DNA of 64,000 nt, from NCBI GenBank assembly GCA_016584495.1, contig WAID01000001.1, positions 1,054,001 to 1,118,000 on the forward strand, read 5' to 3'. Positions within the stretch are counted from its first letter, which is position 1, and the number at the start of each line of letters is the position of its first letter. The notes under the pieces are model-generated. The model saw only the letters and a program-made list of their open reading frames with translations. It had not been told where the DNA came from and ran no database searches. This stretch comes from Celoporthe dispersa. Its lineage: Eukaryota > Ascomycota > Sordariomycetes > Diaporthales > Cryphonectriaceae. This document shows positions 45,939 to 54,405 of this stretch, piece by piece. Position numbers and translations under genes: made by a program.

Positions 45939-47144
45939 TCATATCCCAAACAATCCCTTCCTGCTGCCGCTGGTCTTCCTCCCTGTCGCCGCCGCCGCCG
46001 CCAGCACGATGTCTGTGACGACGTTCCCGATCTTGACCTTGACGCTGTCGACTGGTATCCTGATGGTCCTCATGATCACCTCCTGGAACTCCTGCCGCGC
46101 GAAGACGGCAGCCGTCTGCCCGCGGATCTCATTCGTGGGCACAGCGAACGACCACGCGATGGAGACATGAAAGGCGTCATCCACTGAGCCCGCCGTATGT
46201 TCATCAGCATCACCACCATCATCACCGCCCACAGTCTCAACACCGCCTCCCTCCCGAGGTGCTGCCGTGGTGTCGTCGTCGTCGTCGTCCCCTGACCGGG
46301 CATATAGCCTCGGCTGCCCGTACGCCGCGACCAGGTCATTACACCTTCCCAGCAGCGCGGACAGCTCGGGGTTCTTCTTCGTCCTCCCGTCGCCGTCGCC
46401 GCCACGCCGCCGGCCTGCCATAGACGTTGACGCCGTGCGGACCCTCAGCACAAGGAAGCTCCGTCCGCCCTCCGCGCTGCGGAACCACGCCAGGCCATCA
46501 GGAGCGAGCACAAAGGCCCGCACCCCGCTCGCCGCGATGTCGCGCTCCAAGGCGCCCATGAAAGGCTCCCTCTCGCTCGTGCGCAGGACAAAGGGCCGCG
46601 AGAGGCTCACGTGCAGCGGCAGCGGGGCGCCGAGGTCCGAGCTGAGGAGGGTGGTGAGCCCCAGGCCGGCGTTGTTGTTGGTGAGAGCGTCCAGCAGGGA
46701 GGTGAGGGCGGCGTGGTGGGTCGGGTCGGGGTGCCACTCGGCGTAGAGGTGGGAGGGCCAGTTGCCAGGGACGTGGGGGATTACGCGCCTGCGGCCTTGG
46801 TGGAGGCTTGGGAGGTCGGCGGCGGCGGGGCGGACGGTGGCGGCGTAGAGGTTGTGGAAGGATGAAGGGAGGGGAGGAAGTGGGGATGAGGACGAGAAGT
46901 GAAGGGAGAGGGAAGAGGAGGATGGGCTCTCATCTCTGGCGGGCGAGGGCCTGACACCTGCCCTGGTTCGTGATGGATTTGTGTCCTTTGTTGTTGCTGC
47001 GGTTATGGTGGTCGTTGTCCTGGTTGTCGTTGGGCCTGGCGAGGTCTTCCTCTTCTTTGTGGGTGGGCGATGCTCATCGTCGTGGTGTGCTGGTTCCCCG
47101 TCACTGCTGGAGGAAGAGGTTGCGTAGCAGTCGACCAGGCCCAT
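45939..47144 (-). CDS. USB1: U6 snRNA phosphodiesterase Usb1/Mpn1
   Basis: 2H-superfamily 3'-5' exonuclease that trims and protects the oligo-U tail of U6 snRNA in the nucleus. 401 residues, single exon. The ATG at 47144 starts MGLVDCYATSSSSSDGE; an upstream in-frame GTG is not used. Seen: a Ser/Thr-rich low-complexity N-terminus with KKRKTSPG (nuclear-localisation-like), then GNWPSHLYAEW, and the two catalytic His-x-Ser motifs LHVSLSRPF (near residue 178) and FHVSIAWSF (near residue 328). Between them sits an Asp-rich insertion (DDDDDD at about 280-290) that lengthens the protein beyond yeast Usb1. Very GC-rich codons. Confidence 0.93.
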   Translation of the reverse strand: MGLVDCYATSSSSSDGEPAHHDDEHRPPTKKRKTSPGPTTTRTTTTITAATTKDTNPSRTRAGVRPSPARDESPSSSSLSLHFSSSSPLPPLPSSFHNLYAATVRPAAADLPSLHQGRRRVIPHVPGNWPSHLYAEWHPDPTHHAALTSLLDALTNNNAGLGLTTLLSSDLGAPLPLHVSLSRPFVLRTSEREPFMGALERDIAASGVRAFVLAPDGLAWFRSAEGGRSFLVLRVRTASTSMAGRRRGGDGDGRTKKNPELSALLGRCNDLVAAYGQPRLYARSGDDDDDDTTAAPREGGGVETVGGDDGGDADEHTAGSVDDAFHVSIAWSFAVPTNEIRGQTAAVFARQEFQEVIMRTIRIPVDSVKVKIGNVVTDIVLAAAAATGRKTSGSRKGLFGI

Positions 47145-49102
47145 CTTGCCCACGGTTCATCCCATCTGTGGCTGCATACCCGAGCCGTTGATGCAAGCGA
47201 CGGCGGCTATGGAGTCCCGTAGTCCTCTGCAAGAGGGCTGGCGGGCCGATCCCAGAGATGCAAGACCGTGTCAGAGTCTAACGAGAGGTTGGGATGAAAG
47301 GTTTCGCTATGGAGGGGCCTGGACCACATGGGCGAGCAGGGGCCGGTGAACGTTGTACAATGGGTCCTCGCAGTGGTCTGGTAGGGATGACCTTGGAGTT
47401 ACAGAGTACATCGTAGATGGTACCATAGTACCACGGGGCTGCATGGGGGTAAAGCCTGGTCTGTCTCGTCCCTGCCAGGCCTATGATGTCGACTGGTTCA
47501 GAACCCCCCGCATACAAGACAATTTTTTTTTTGAAAAAAGAAGATAACGATATCAACACTGAACATAATACGGTAGTAGTAATGGAAGATACGAAGCGGT
47601 CTACTACCTAATGACGTTCTGGCCCAGTGATGCGCGGTGCAGATCGCGGGACCCTGAAGAAGTCCTGGGTTGTTGATCCCGCAGGCCCGGGTCAGTTCCT
47701 GGCGGGATGACGTCGCGCCTTCCACCACCGTACACCAAGAGACAAGGCACAGAAAGACAGGCACAGGTCCAGGCCCAGGCCCAGCCATCGCCCAACGGGG
47801 CTCAACGGCAGGGGAGCAGCTGGCTTAGCACGCTGACGAATGCCCGATGATCCCATTAGAAATTTGGGTATTGGTTTTTGGGATGCTCCGTCACTGGTGC
47901 CCAAGTGGATGACAGCCTCGTCAAGCTCTGGTAGACCTTGGCCCATCAGTATTTGGGAGTCCAGTATGTGACCTTTTGTGGCCCACGGCCGCGAGCAATG
48001 AGTCGGCTCGGGCGACTGGAGATCATGTAGTGACACGGGACAGGCTGTTAGTGTGTTCTTCCTAGCTGTCCTCGTGGTACCATCCCGTACAGAAGAACTC
48101 TGCGTTCGTCTTTTTTCGAGTCGAGGTTCCGTATAGCCTCTGGGACGAACAGGGATGGCATGCGTCCTGTTTCCGGTTTCGTATCGTGCGCACGTTTCTT
48201 TCCGACATGGAGCATCTTCTCTTTAGTATCCTAGGCCTACCCGCGTCCATCTCCATCATTTTACATGGTATCGCTCTTGTTTCGTTCTCGCTCTCGTGGC
48301 TTGTGCATGCCTATGCCGCAATCTTGGCTGCCCTGTCCGCCTCTCTCTGCTGCGCACTGAAGGACGCGTAGACACGTGGTGCCCAAGACGTAATCTTCGA
48401 ACCAGGGGATACCTACCTGGTAGGGATGGATCAGGCTCGACTCGGGCGCCAGGAAAGGCTTTGTAGGGCCTGGCACGTAGGGGAGCACGGCTGAGTCGGA
48501 TGATGGGAGGTGAGGTGCCATGTGCTAGCACTAGTGCGTACTGCCTAAGTACGGTAGTGCTCTAGTGCCATGGTCCTTACCACACTGCCACAGTACCTGG
48601 GTATGTCCACAGCATAAACAACCTGTTGCGTCACCGGTACTGGCCCATCCAGACGGCCAGGCGGGGACCTGGACCACTTACGCCATACCACCACGGTCTT
48701 CACCACCACACACCACCGCCGCACCAGACAATTTACCTTTATAGCCCGCCCGTCCACACGCTTGGCTGCCCAGGTGACAATGCTCTCTTCCTTTCCTCAA
48801 CATCTCCGTAACGTCGACCTCATTTTGCACTAAGGGCAGTTTCTTGCCTGCAGATCAACAACATCAATCAGTCTCTCGATTTACCTGACGAAACAAACAT
48901 ACTCAGTCACTGTGGACAAAAGGTCAACCCGAAGATCGGCGCTGCAGACATCATACGAGCCTCTTTTTACCTGACTGAACCTCCTTGTGTCACCTCGCGA
49001 CCCGTTTTGGGCTCTACCACTTCTACGCCTACCACTTCTACGCCGCAACCCTCAAGAGAGACCTGACAGCTGCAATACATCTTGACTTTCTCCACAAAAA
49101 AT
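47145..49102. other. Intergenic region between divergent USB1 and Pal1-like genes
   Basis: About 2 kb. The left end is the USB1 promoter; 48700-49102 is a C/A-rich leader for the Pal1-like gene. The middle shows no coding signal on either strand: frames under 120 codons, no domain. Confidence 0.5.
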
Positions 49103-49906
49103 ATGTCTGTACTATCCGCTCCACCACCCTACGAGGACTCGGTCCGCCGGAGCAAGTCAGTCGGCCACCCGCGCCGCCCCAAGCAAAAGGTCTTCGTCCC
49201 AGACACCATCGACAGGCTAGACGACACCTCCTTCGGCGGTCACTACCACCATGGCGGGCCCTACGACGCCACACGGCCGTCCTTCAACATCAACCGGAAG
49301 TTCTCTCCCCTAGCTGCTACCAAGGAGGGTAACAAGGCCGCCTGGGAAGCCACACCCCGCGAGCTGCAGCTAGATGCCATCCTCAAGGGCCGCCCGCTCG
49401 ACGGCGTCGGCATCGTCCCGCCGGGCGAGAGGGCCATGAACGGCCAGATGATGGACTATGAGGAAGGCGAGGACCTCATGAGACAGATGAGCCCCGGCGG
49501 CGGCGCCTATAAGCGCTGGCCTGGCATGGTGCGTGCTTCCCCCCTTTCTTTGTGTTCAACCTCACGCCGATGGATAGATCATACTGACTGTATTTTACAG
49601 CAATACAACCCCAACGACCTCAAGGGCAAGGGCGAGCCTGGATTCACCATGGATAACGAGCGCAAGAGGCTCGAGGCCGCCGGTGTTGGACGGTCGAGGT
49701 CGACCCGCGACAGGGAGAGGCGCGGCGACTACGAGATGGTGCCGCAGCCGCCGCCGCGGGGCGGCAAGAACCCTATGCTGGTGCGCCAGAGGAGCTCGAG
49801 TGCGAGTGCCGTCGTCGCCAGCAGCAGCGGCACCTCGCGCCCCAGGAGCGGGAGCAACCTGGCCGAGGGGCTGAAGAGGCGCCTGGGCAGCCTGAGGCGG
49901 AAGTGA
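49103..49906 (+). CDS. Pal1-family cell-morphology protein (243 aa)
   Basis: Member of the Pal1 family, whose fission-yeast founder localises to growing tips and supports cylindrical shape; other members associate with endocytic sites. Two exons (49103-49528, 49601-49906) around a 72-nt intron with branch ACTGACT and TTTACAG. Seen: the Pal1 core (DTIDRLDDTSFGGHYHHGGPYDA, residues about 36-58), where the FGG..HH.GP(F/Y)DA pattern is diagnostic; SPLAATKEGNKAAWEATP; RPLDGVGIVPPGE; and MDYEEGEDLMRQ. The C-terminal third is basic and Ser-rich (GLKRRLGSLRRK end). It is shorter than many fungal Pal1 proteins. The ATG follows an A-rich context (AAAAAATATG). Confidence 0.88.
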   Translation: MSVLSAPPPYEDSVRRSKSVGHPRRPKQKVFVPDTIDRLDDTSFGGHYHHGGPYDATRPSFNINRKFSPLAATKEGNKAAWEATPRELQLDAILKGRPLDGVGIVPPGERAMNGQMMDYEEGEDLMRQMSPGGGAYKRWPGMVRASPLSLCSTSRRWIDHTDCILQQYNPNDLKGKGEPGFTMDNERKRLEAAGVGRSRSTRDRERRGDYEMVPQPPPRGGKNPMLVRQRSSSASAVVASSSGTSRPRSGSNLAEGLKRRLGSLRRK

Positions 49907-50811
49907 TTTATTATTTTTTTCTTTGTCTAGAGGGAGGAAGGAGAAACAGGGAAGATTCGCTGACGATGATTTGGGTTTACTTATTGTGTTGGATTATGGT
50001 CGAGGAGGCTCAGCAAAGCTCCCGTGTATTAACTGCTAAAGGGATGGCACTGACTGGGCTTGGGCACGGCGTTTTGATACATGGCCTGCACTCTGGATAG
50101 AACCAGGGCAGGCTAGTGAATGGTGGTCTCTTTTGATACCTTATTTCTTGACTAGTCTTTGACTATCTCGACTGAGCAATGTAGAAATTCTTCATGCTTC
50201 CTCTCATGGCCATGGGAATTTGGTATGTTTGTCAACAGCAAGGACTCCACCGGGGGTGCCATTCCCGGATGAGCGATGACTGTCGCAAGGCTTGTCCGGT
50301 AGGGCGCGCGCTTGCCATCTCTCGAAAGGAGCGACCCTGCATTAGCCTTGATGTTCTATTTGATTAGCGTCCGGCTGCACGTTTTGTCCTTTTCGCGTGT
50401 GCTTACTCACTCGTCTTCAAGGGCGTAGCAAGGTCTAATGCGGGAGAAATGATTACTCTGCTTGCATCGTCGGATATGCACTGGGGCTGAAAGGAGAGCC
50501 TGTGATTACAATCCGACATGTCATTCACTGACGCTGGCCAAGATTCGCTTATGGCGACATTTGGCGTTTCTCTCTGCCGGCTTAGTTAATAATTAATATG
50601 CTGATTATATCATGCATTGACCTCAGTCAGAGCAGAAGGACGATGGAGTCGAGTCCTCATGCTGAGTACTTATACAACTACGAGCTGCTGTCCTGTGAGA
50701 AGCCGATCTGGATTCCCGGGCCAGCAGCATTACAGAGCTAGAACACTACTCAAGTAGGCATTGAATAACACCTCGGATCCATCAACACAGGCTAGAATTC
50801 AACCCCTCAAA
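49907..50811. other. Intergenic region
   Basis: 905 bp: 3' flank of the Pal1-like gene and promoter of the alpha/beta-hydrolase. A TTAATAATTAATA element lies near 50586. No gene was seen. Confidence 0.45.
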
Positions 50812-51702
50812 ATGGCAACCACAAAGATCTCCACCATCACCGCCGACGGCGTAGACATCTTCTACCGCCACGCCGGCCCCTCCCTACCCACCTCGCCCAC
50901 CGTCCTCCTCCTCCACGGCTTCCCCTCCAGCAGCCACATGTTCCGCAATCTCATCCCCCTCCTCGCCGCCCAGGGCTACCGCGTCGTCGCCCCAGACCTC
51001 CCAGGCTTCGGCTTCACCCGCGTGCCCCCCGAGCGCAGCTACACCTACACCTTCGCCAGCCTCGCCGCCACCCTCGAGGCCTTCGTCGACGCCCTGGGCC
51101 TCCAGCGCCTCGCAGTCTACATCTTCGACTACGGCGCCCCAGCAGGCCTGCGCCTCGCCCTGCGCCGCCCGGACCTCATCGCCGCCCTCGTCACGCAGAA
51201 CGGCAACGCCTATGTCGAAGGGCTAGGCACGACCTTCTGGGCCCCGCTGCAGAAATACTGGGCATCCGGCAGCACCACCGACCGCGAGGCCCTACGGGCA
51301 GCTCTCACGCCAGCAGCCACCCGCGCACAGTATGTCGACGGCTACCACAACCCCGCCCAGCTTCCGCCCGAGGCCTGGACGCTCGACCAGGCGCTTCTCG
51401 ACGCAGGCGGGCCCAGAGGCGCCGCGGCCCAGCTCGACCTGTTCTATGATTACCGCACCAATGTCGAGATGTACCCGGACTTCCAGCGGTATCTGCGGGA
51501 GTCAGGCGTGCCGGTGCTAGCGGTCTGGGGCCGGAATGATGAGATCTTTGTGCCGGCCGGGGCGGAGGCTTTTGCGCGGGATGTGGCTGGGGAGAGGCTT
51601 GTCGTGAGGTGGCTGGATGCTGGACACTTTGCGCTGGAGACAAATGAGGAGGAGGTGGCGGCGCAGATGGGGGCGTTCTTTCAGGCGATGAAGGTTTTTT
51701 GA
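50812..51702 (+). CDS. Alpha/beta-fold hydrolase (epoxide hydrolase/dehalogenase type)
   Basis: 296 residues, intronless; ATG at 50812 (AAAATGGCA). Seen in order: HGFPSSSHMFRNLIPLL (oxyanion-hole HGxP, near residue 42); VVAPDLPGFGFT; the nucleophile region AVYIFDYGAPAGLRLAL with Asp rather than Ser, near residue 105; VLAVWGRNDEIFVPAGAEAF with the acid Asp; and WLDAGHFALET with the catalytic His, near residue 271. An Asp nucleophile with this arrangement is typical of soluble epoxide hydrolases and haloalkane dehalogenases. No signal peptide. The C-rich third positions, lack of introns and overall look of a compact bacterial-style hydrolase make ancient transfer possible but unproven. The substrate cannot be deduced. 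Confidence 0.88.
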   Translation: MATTKISTITADGVDIFYRHAGPSLPTSPTVLLLHGFPSSSHMFRNLIPLLAAQGYRVVAPDLPGFGFTRVPPERSYTYTFASLAATLEAFVDALGLQRLAVYIFDYGAPAGLRLALRRPDLIAALVTQNGNAYVEGLGTTFWAPLQKYWASGSTTDREALRAALTPAATRAQYVDGYHNPAQLPPEAWTLDQALLDAGGPRGAAAQLDLFYDYRTNVEMYPDFQRYLRESGVPVLAVWGRNDEIFVPAGAEAFARDVAGERLVVRWLDAGHFALETNEEEVAAQMGAFFQAMKVF

Positions 51703-51933
51703 GCGAGGGTATCTAGGATGTGTGGGTGGGAGGCAAATGCTTTGCCGGGTGTGTCGTGTCTCCAACTACATAAGCCTATCCATAAATGATCCGAACAGAA
51801 AATTGAAGAGATAATTTTGATACGCAGCAAAAAAGTGAAAGTATATGTTATAGCTACCTTTGAAGCTGTCTGCACACTCCCAAGGTTACCCTGCATGCTC
51901 AGATTTCCAACAGAATGCACGGATCAACATTGA

Positions 51934-52299
51934 CCCTGTATATCACCCTTCAAGGCCTCATTAGAGATTCGTGTATCAAGTCGTGAACTGCTGGTGGAGC
52001 TCTGCGTAAACACCGTTCCGGTACAGAGCGAATTACGCGTCCAGTACTTGAAGGAGCAAGATCGAATGCTCAAGGCGTGCCTGGAAGTGTACGAGCCTGC
52101 TGTTAGGGAGGCGAGCAGACAGTCAAGAACAACGGTGAAATACGCGCGTGTTTTTGATAGAGCGAAGGTGTTCACGGGAAACATCGATTTCCACGGTGAT
52201 GCACCTGTGGTCAGCGTTGGAACTAAAGAAGCCAGGGATGATTCGCGCATGATTACAGGAAACATCTTAGGTGCATTTGCGAGCGAGTTCTTCAAGTGA
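51934..52299 (+). pseudogene. HET-s-like prion-forming motif fragment (orphan C-terminal domain)
   Basis: The frame is open from 51934 (stop at 51931-51933). The first in-frame ATG is 52066, giving 77 residues. After a helical-looking segment it carries two short related units, DRAKVFTGNI (residues 31-40) and DDSRMITGNI (59-68 or so), and ends in GAFASEFFK. The pattern acidic-x-(A/S)-(R/K)-(V/M)-x-x-G-N twice, then a hydrophobic/aromatic tail, resembles the two pseudo-repeats of the HET-s amyloid domain. That domain sits at the C-terminus of HeLo cell-death effectors and at the N-terminus of partner NLRs. Only about 230 nt separate it from the hydrolase, too little for a HeLo domain, so it is a relic or a stand-alone prion-like peptide. 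Motif resemblance was judged by eye; an alternative is an unrelated small protein. Confidence 0.5.
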
Positions 52300-52366
52300 T
52301 AAAGCGGTATCCCAAGGTACAGCTGCAGGACATTGTTAGCCAAGGATAGACGGTACTACATACAAA

Positions 52367-53707
52367 CTAATATCTGAAAGTGACGACACCAGTCCTCTCC
52401 AGCTCACAGCATTCTTTGACGGTCTCGCGGATGGCATCCGGAACGTTGAGGACGGCGCTAAGCATGGAATGTAGACAACCCTCCATGACGTCCCGCCATC
52501 CATGTTCAGAAGATCCGAGACTGCTCTGTGCCGCGTCCTCATCGATGACTGTGCCGATAAAGTCGAGCAGCTCGTTTACATGCTTCCGAATGTCATAGCG
52601 AGTTTTCTTCTCCAGCATCTGCGCTACCGTCCACGGACTCCACGCCATGATGGGCGACTGGTCCCTCACTGGCAGCACAATAGCCGGAACGTGCGTGAAC
52701 AAGTGAAAAGTAATGCGCGCCTCGTTGGGTATTCTTGAGTGGGACCACGCCGACTGCGTAGTGATGTACCGGTACGGCGAAATGCCCGTCAAGAAGATGG
52801 CCATCCTCTTGAACTTGGGAAACGAGAAGCCAGGCTTGAAAGACGCATCCTCCCACGGACAGCCAAAAGGCGACACAACAGGCGTGTCCGAGTCCACAAA
52901 TGACGAGAGCAGCGTCGGCGCGATGACCGCATCAGCCGCCAGTCGCGGGGTCAACAGCTGGACCATGGCAAAGTCCTTTGCCCGCGCGATCTCGGGCTCG
53001 CGGCCCGAGGCGTACAGGTAGGGACAGAACCACCCCTTGGCGCACGCCATGCGGTCGTCCGTGTCCCTCACGCCCTGGAAGACCAGCTCGGCAGCCTCGC
53101 CGATCAGCTTGTGCCTGATGCGCAGCGTCAGGCTGTTCATACCGACCCGGCGCTGCACGACGTGGCCCTTGCTCATCTTGCCCGTCACCTTCGAGAGTCC
53201 CTCGTCGGCCGTCTGTTCGACCGTAGCGGAGGCGGCGTGCGCCATGGCGCTCTCGGCGACGGTGACTGCGCTGGCGCCCAGCGCGTCGAGTCCGAAGTGG
53301 GCGACGCCTGCGAGGGCGAGGTCGCGCTTCCGCAGGTTGGGCAGGGTGAAGGGGTGGTTGTCGCCCCATGGCGAGAGGTAGAAGGGGAGGCGGGCAGTGG
53401 ACTCTAGACTTTGCCAGGAGGCACGGCCGATCCGAGAGACAAGCATGTTGCCGACGAAACGGGACGTGCGGCTGCTGGTCTTTTCATCTTCTCCGAGGTG
53501 ATCTGTGTTGTGCGCAGGGGAGGAGATGGAGTTTGAGGATACACCCTTGAGGTCAAGGTTGCCCATCGGTTGACTAGGTTGCTGGAGCAGAGGTGAAGGA
53601 GGGTCTGAAGAACTTGACTGGCGAGACATGGTGTCTTCTGGTTGCGAAACGGTGCCCGAGACGTGGGAAGGAGGCACCGATGGCCCCGAGCTGTCTGTGG
53701 GCTCCAT
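52367..53707 (-). CDS. Uncharacterised protein (446 aa)
   Basis: Single exon, ATG at 53707. I do not recognise the family. Visible: a Ser/Pro/Gln-rich disordered N-terminus of about 75 residues (SRQSSSSDPPSPLLQQPSQP); then SRTSRFVGNMLVSRIGRASW; an Ala-rich helical stretch (LALAGVAHFGLDALGASAVT...MAHAASATVEQ, about 130-165) that might be membrane-associated; a basic/hydrophobic core (MNSLTLRIRHKLIGEAAELV, FCPYLYASGREPEIARAKDF); and a Pro/Trp-rich region with PIMAWSPWTVAQMLEKK near residue 370. No catalytic motif is evident. It converges with the prion-motif fragment, stops 67 bp apart. Codon use is GC3-rich, and the intact long frame supports a real gene. Confidence 0.75.
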   Translation of the reverse strand: MEPTDSSGPSVPPSHVSGTVSQPEDTMSRQSSSSDPPSPLLQQPSQPMGNLDLKGVSSNSISSPAHNTDHLGEDEKTSSRTSRFVGNMLVSRIGRASWQSLESTARLPFYLSPWGDNHPFTLPNLRKRDLALAGVAHFGLDALGASAVTVAESAMAHAASATVEQTADEGLSKVTGKMSKGHVVQRRVGMNSLTLRIRHKLIGEAAELVFQGVRDTDDRMACAKGWFCPYLYASGREPEIARAKDFAMVQLLTPRLAADAVIAPTLLSSFVDSDTPVVSPFGCPWEDASFKPGFSFPKFKRMAIFLTGISPYRYITTQSAWSHSRIPNEARITFHLFTHVPAIVLPVRDQSPIMAWSPWTVAQMLEKKTRYDIRKHVNELLDFIGTVIDEDAAQSSLGSSEHGWRDVMEGCLHSMLSAVLNVPDAIRETVKECCELERTGVVTFRY

Positions 53708-54405
53708 ATAGAGGGATTCGGGGGTAGAGGTTCAGTGTCGCTGTCTAAAATTGGGAGGATTATTTGACAGGCTACAAATTCCCACATCTATGGAGGAATG
53801 GGGAGGCGAGGCAAGGCGAGGTGAAGCGGGGTGGGGTGGTGCAAAGAGAAGTCGTTGAGAAGCCTCAGCCTGCAAAGTCAACAGCGTCCTACCAGCAGCG
53901 TCAAACGGCATGATTTGTCGGCCCAATCGGCAGATACCCAGTGAGCAGGGGTCACCAAATAGTTGAGACTACACTGAATTGCAACAAGAGTCAAGTGAAT
54001 TTTCCATGAATCTAGAGCATTCTCATGGCCATGGCTACCATCCTATCCTCGTACGTGGTAATTGTAATACTGTGTGGGACTGCGCAGTCAAACATGCATT
54101 AAGACAGCGCAGATGTGTACCACAGAATTGTACAGGACTGCGTAGGTAGTGGTTGTAGGGCTGATTATAAGCTTTGGGAGGCTCTAGACCCTGAGCTTAG
54201 CGGTCCCACGTCCCTGTCAGGCCTGCCCACCAATGGTGACGGCGCTGATTTGAGACTTGATCCGCTGAAAATTTCCTGCCCCGCCCCCGCCATGAACTCC
54301 AACTCCAAAACTTCTGGGTCGACCTTATGCACGCGACTTGGGACAACGAAGTGCCTCCACGATCGATACCCCCCTCTCTCCCTCCCCATCCCCTGCGCAG
54401 ACAAC
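53708..54405. other. Divergent intergenic region, unknown gene and DPH2
   Basis: 698 bp between divergent start codons. The frame of DPH2 is open further upstream (from 54115) but that part looks like leader (repeated CCC/CTC runs before 54400), so the start is set at 54406. No gene was seen. Confidence 0.5.
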
